Below, in pieces: positions 63,089-64,000 of a stretch of DNA of 64,000 bases; position 1 is the stretch's first letter; the number at the start of each line of letters is the position of its first letter. The notes beneath the pieces are model-generated. The model was not told where the DNA came from. It was given only the letters and a program-made list of their open reading frames with translations, and did no database searches. Origin of the DNA: Paraglaciecola sp030730205. Its GTDB lineage: Bacteria > Pseudomonadota > Gammaproteobacteria > Enterobacterales > Alteromonadaceae. Position numbers and translations under genes: made by a program. The stretch covers positions 248,001 to 312,000 of the forward strand of contig NZ_JBGQOM010000006.1 of NCBI RefSeq assembly GCF_052119645.1, in the 5' to 3' direction.

Positions 63089-63985
63089 TTAGACAATCTG
63101 ATACAGCTTTTTTGAAGCAATAGTAATGGCATGACTCCTAAGCATTTCTAGTTGGATACTTTCTGTTTCCCAGCAATGCCAATATAAAGGCGTATCTAAA
63201 TAAAACTCTGGCATCAAATTGACCAATTCTCCTTTTTCTATTGTCTCACCCAACTGTAAACTTGGAAGCAGCCCGTAGCCTAGACCAGCAATCATTGCTT
63301 GTTTAAATCCTTCTGATGATGGACAAATATGAGTATATTTAGGCAAAGAACCATTCAAATGTGTCAGAAATTGATGTTGTAATTTGTCATGTTCATCAAA
63401 GACTAAACAGGGTAATTCTGTAAGTTGATGCAATGATTTTATGTTATAACGCTGTTTAAACGCAGGGCTACATATGACAAGGTAGCGCAATGCACCTAAT
63501 TCAAATACCTTGCCTCCATTCACTGGTTTATCAATTGAGCATATTGAGATCATTACTTCACCAGCCTTCATTCTGTTTAAGGCTATCGTTTGATCTTCCG
63601 CTATTATCTCGAATCTATATTTAAAATCACAGTAATCTTCAGGCACAGATAAAGCTTCTGGAAGCCACGTTGCCAAAGAGTCAGCATTGGCGGATATTTT
63701 AACTGACACAGGTAGTTGTTTATCAACGAATTCACTGCTGCTCTGTAAATTTAGTGATAACTCAAGCTGCTTAACTTGTTGTAAATGAGTTAATAATTTT
63801 ACACCAAGCTCTGTTGCTTTAGGTGGTTTCGTTCTAATTAAGACAGGCTCACCTAACAGCGACTCCAGTTGGTAAATACGCTTACTTACAGCCGATTGCG
63901 TAATAAATAGAGTTTGTGCAGCTCTGTCAAAGCCCTTTTCTGTAACGACTGCATATAGTGCTTGCAGCAACTGATAATCAATCAT
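63089..63985 (-). CDS. argP: LysR-family regulator, ArgP/IciA-like
   Basis: 298 aa, complete. DYQLLQALYAVVTEKGFDRAAQTLFITQSAVSKRIYQLESLLGEPVLIRTKPPKATELGVKLL is the ArgP-type winged helix (FDRAA, SAVSxRI, GxxLxxR). The effector domain includes SADSLATWLPEAL-like and IAGLGYGLLPSLQ segments typical of this group. ArgP senses lysine and arginine and controls an adjacent LysE/ArgO exporter; the divergent gene would lie beyond the window end. The start is the ATG at 63985. Confidence in the ArgP subgroup is moderate. Confidence 0.85.
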   Translation of the reverse strand: MIDYQLLQALYAVVTEKGFDRAAQTLFITQSAVSKRIYQLESLLGEPVLIRTKPPKATELGVKLLTHLQQVKQLELSLNLQSSSEFVDKQLPVSVKISANADSLATWLPEALSVPEDYCDFKYRFEIIAEDQTIALNRMKAGEVMISICSIDKPVNGGKVFELGALRYLVICSPAFKQRYNIKSLHQLTELPCLVFDEHDKLQHQFLTHLNGSLPKYTHICPSSEGFKQAMIAGLGYGLLPSLQLGETIEKGELVNLMPEFYLDTPLYWHCWETESIQLEMLRSHAITIASKKLYQIV

Positions 63986-64000
63986 GAATTTCTCTCATGT

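Overview
The window reads as a chromosome segment of a marine gammaproteobacterium of the Alteromonadales (Paraglaciecola/Glaciecola/Alteromonas-like). I base this on the polysaccharide-utilisation style (two TIGR01782-type TonB-dependent receptors, many secreted GH43 enzymes, SSS and GPH sugar symporters), moderate GC and Alteromonadales-like proteins. No rRNA or tRNA gene was seen and the species cannot be named from sequence alone.

1-34.6 kb is an arabinan/L-arabinose utilisation locus. It holds a partial HAD phosphatase, a lipoprotein aldose 1-epimerase, a GH97 glycosidase, GH43 enzymes (two endo-arabinanase-like, two closely related exo-arabinofuranosidase-like, two others), a GH127/GH146 beta-L-arabinofuranosidase, two TonB-dependent receptors, GPH and SSS symporters, an FCD-type GntR regulator and a XylB-like pentose 1-dehydrogenase. 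A repeated palindrome with core TTGTATTACAA or TTGTATGACAA lies at six intergenic places and fits a FadR/GntR operator, so the GntR protein is the likely local regulator. A LysR/efflux/aldo-keto reductase cassette interrupts the locus. Two decayed genes lie here: acnA (five in-frame stops, one caused by an 8-bp tandem expansion, plus a deletion/frameshift) and an SMP-30/gluconolactonase (probable pentonolactonase) just after the dehydrogenase.

35.5-49.6 kb is accessory DNA, AT-richer to the right: a hipBA toxin-antitoxin pair; a module of a MarR-like regulator, a small unknown protein and two large tyrosine recombinases (479 and 1034 aa), with a shared 14-bp palindromic operator; then an integrative element with its own integrase, excisionase-like and Cro-like genes, operator cluster, KfrA-like protein, YhaM-like OB/HD protein, MESH1-like (p)ppGpp hydrolase, a small CxxC protein and an orphan DUF2384 antitoxin-like protein.

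49.7-62.6 kb is a type I-E CRISPR-Cas system with additions. The order is a WYL regulator broken by a stop codon, a small CxxC protein, cas3, a small Cas2/SinR-like gene, cas8e, cse2, cas7e, cas5e, cas6e, a KilA-N domain gene, cas1, cas2, leader, and an array of 20 identical 29-bp repeats plus one degenerate terminal repeat (20 spacers of 32 bp). The KilA-N gene is embedded between cas6e and cas1 and its stop overlaps the cas1 start (TGATG). This is the most unusual feature of the window. A second, decayed repeat-spacer-repeat in the opposite orientation overlaps the end of cas3. An IS6-like transposase remnant and an ArgP-like LysR gene close the window.
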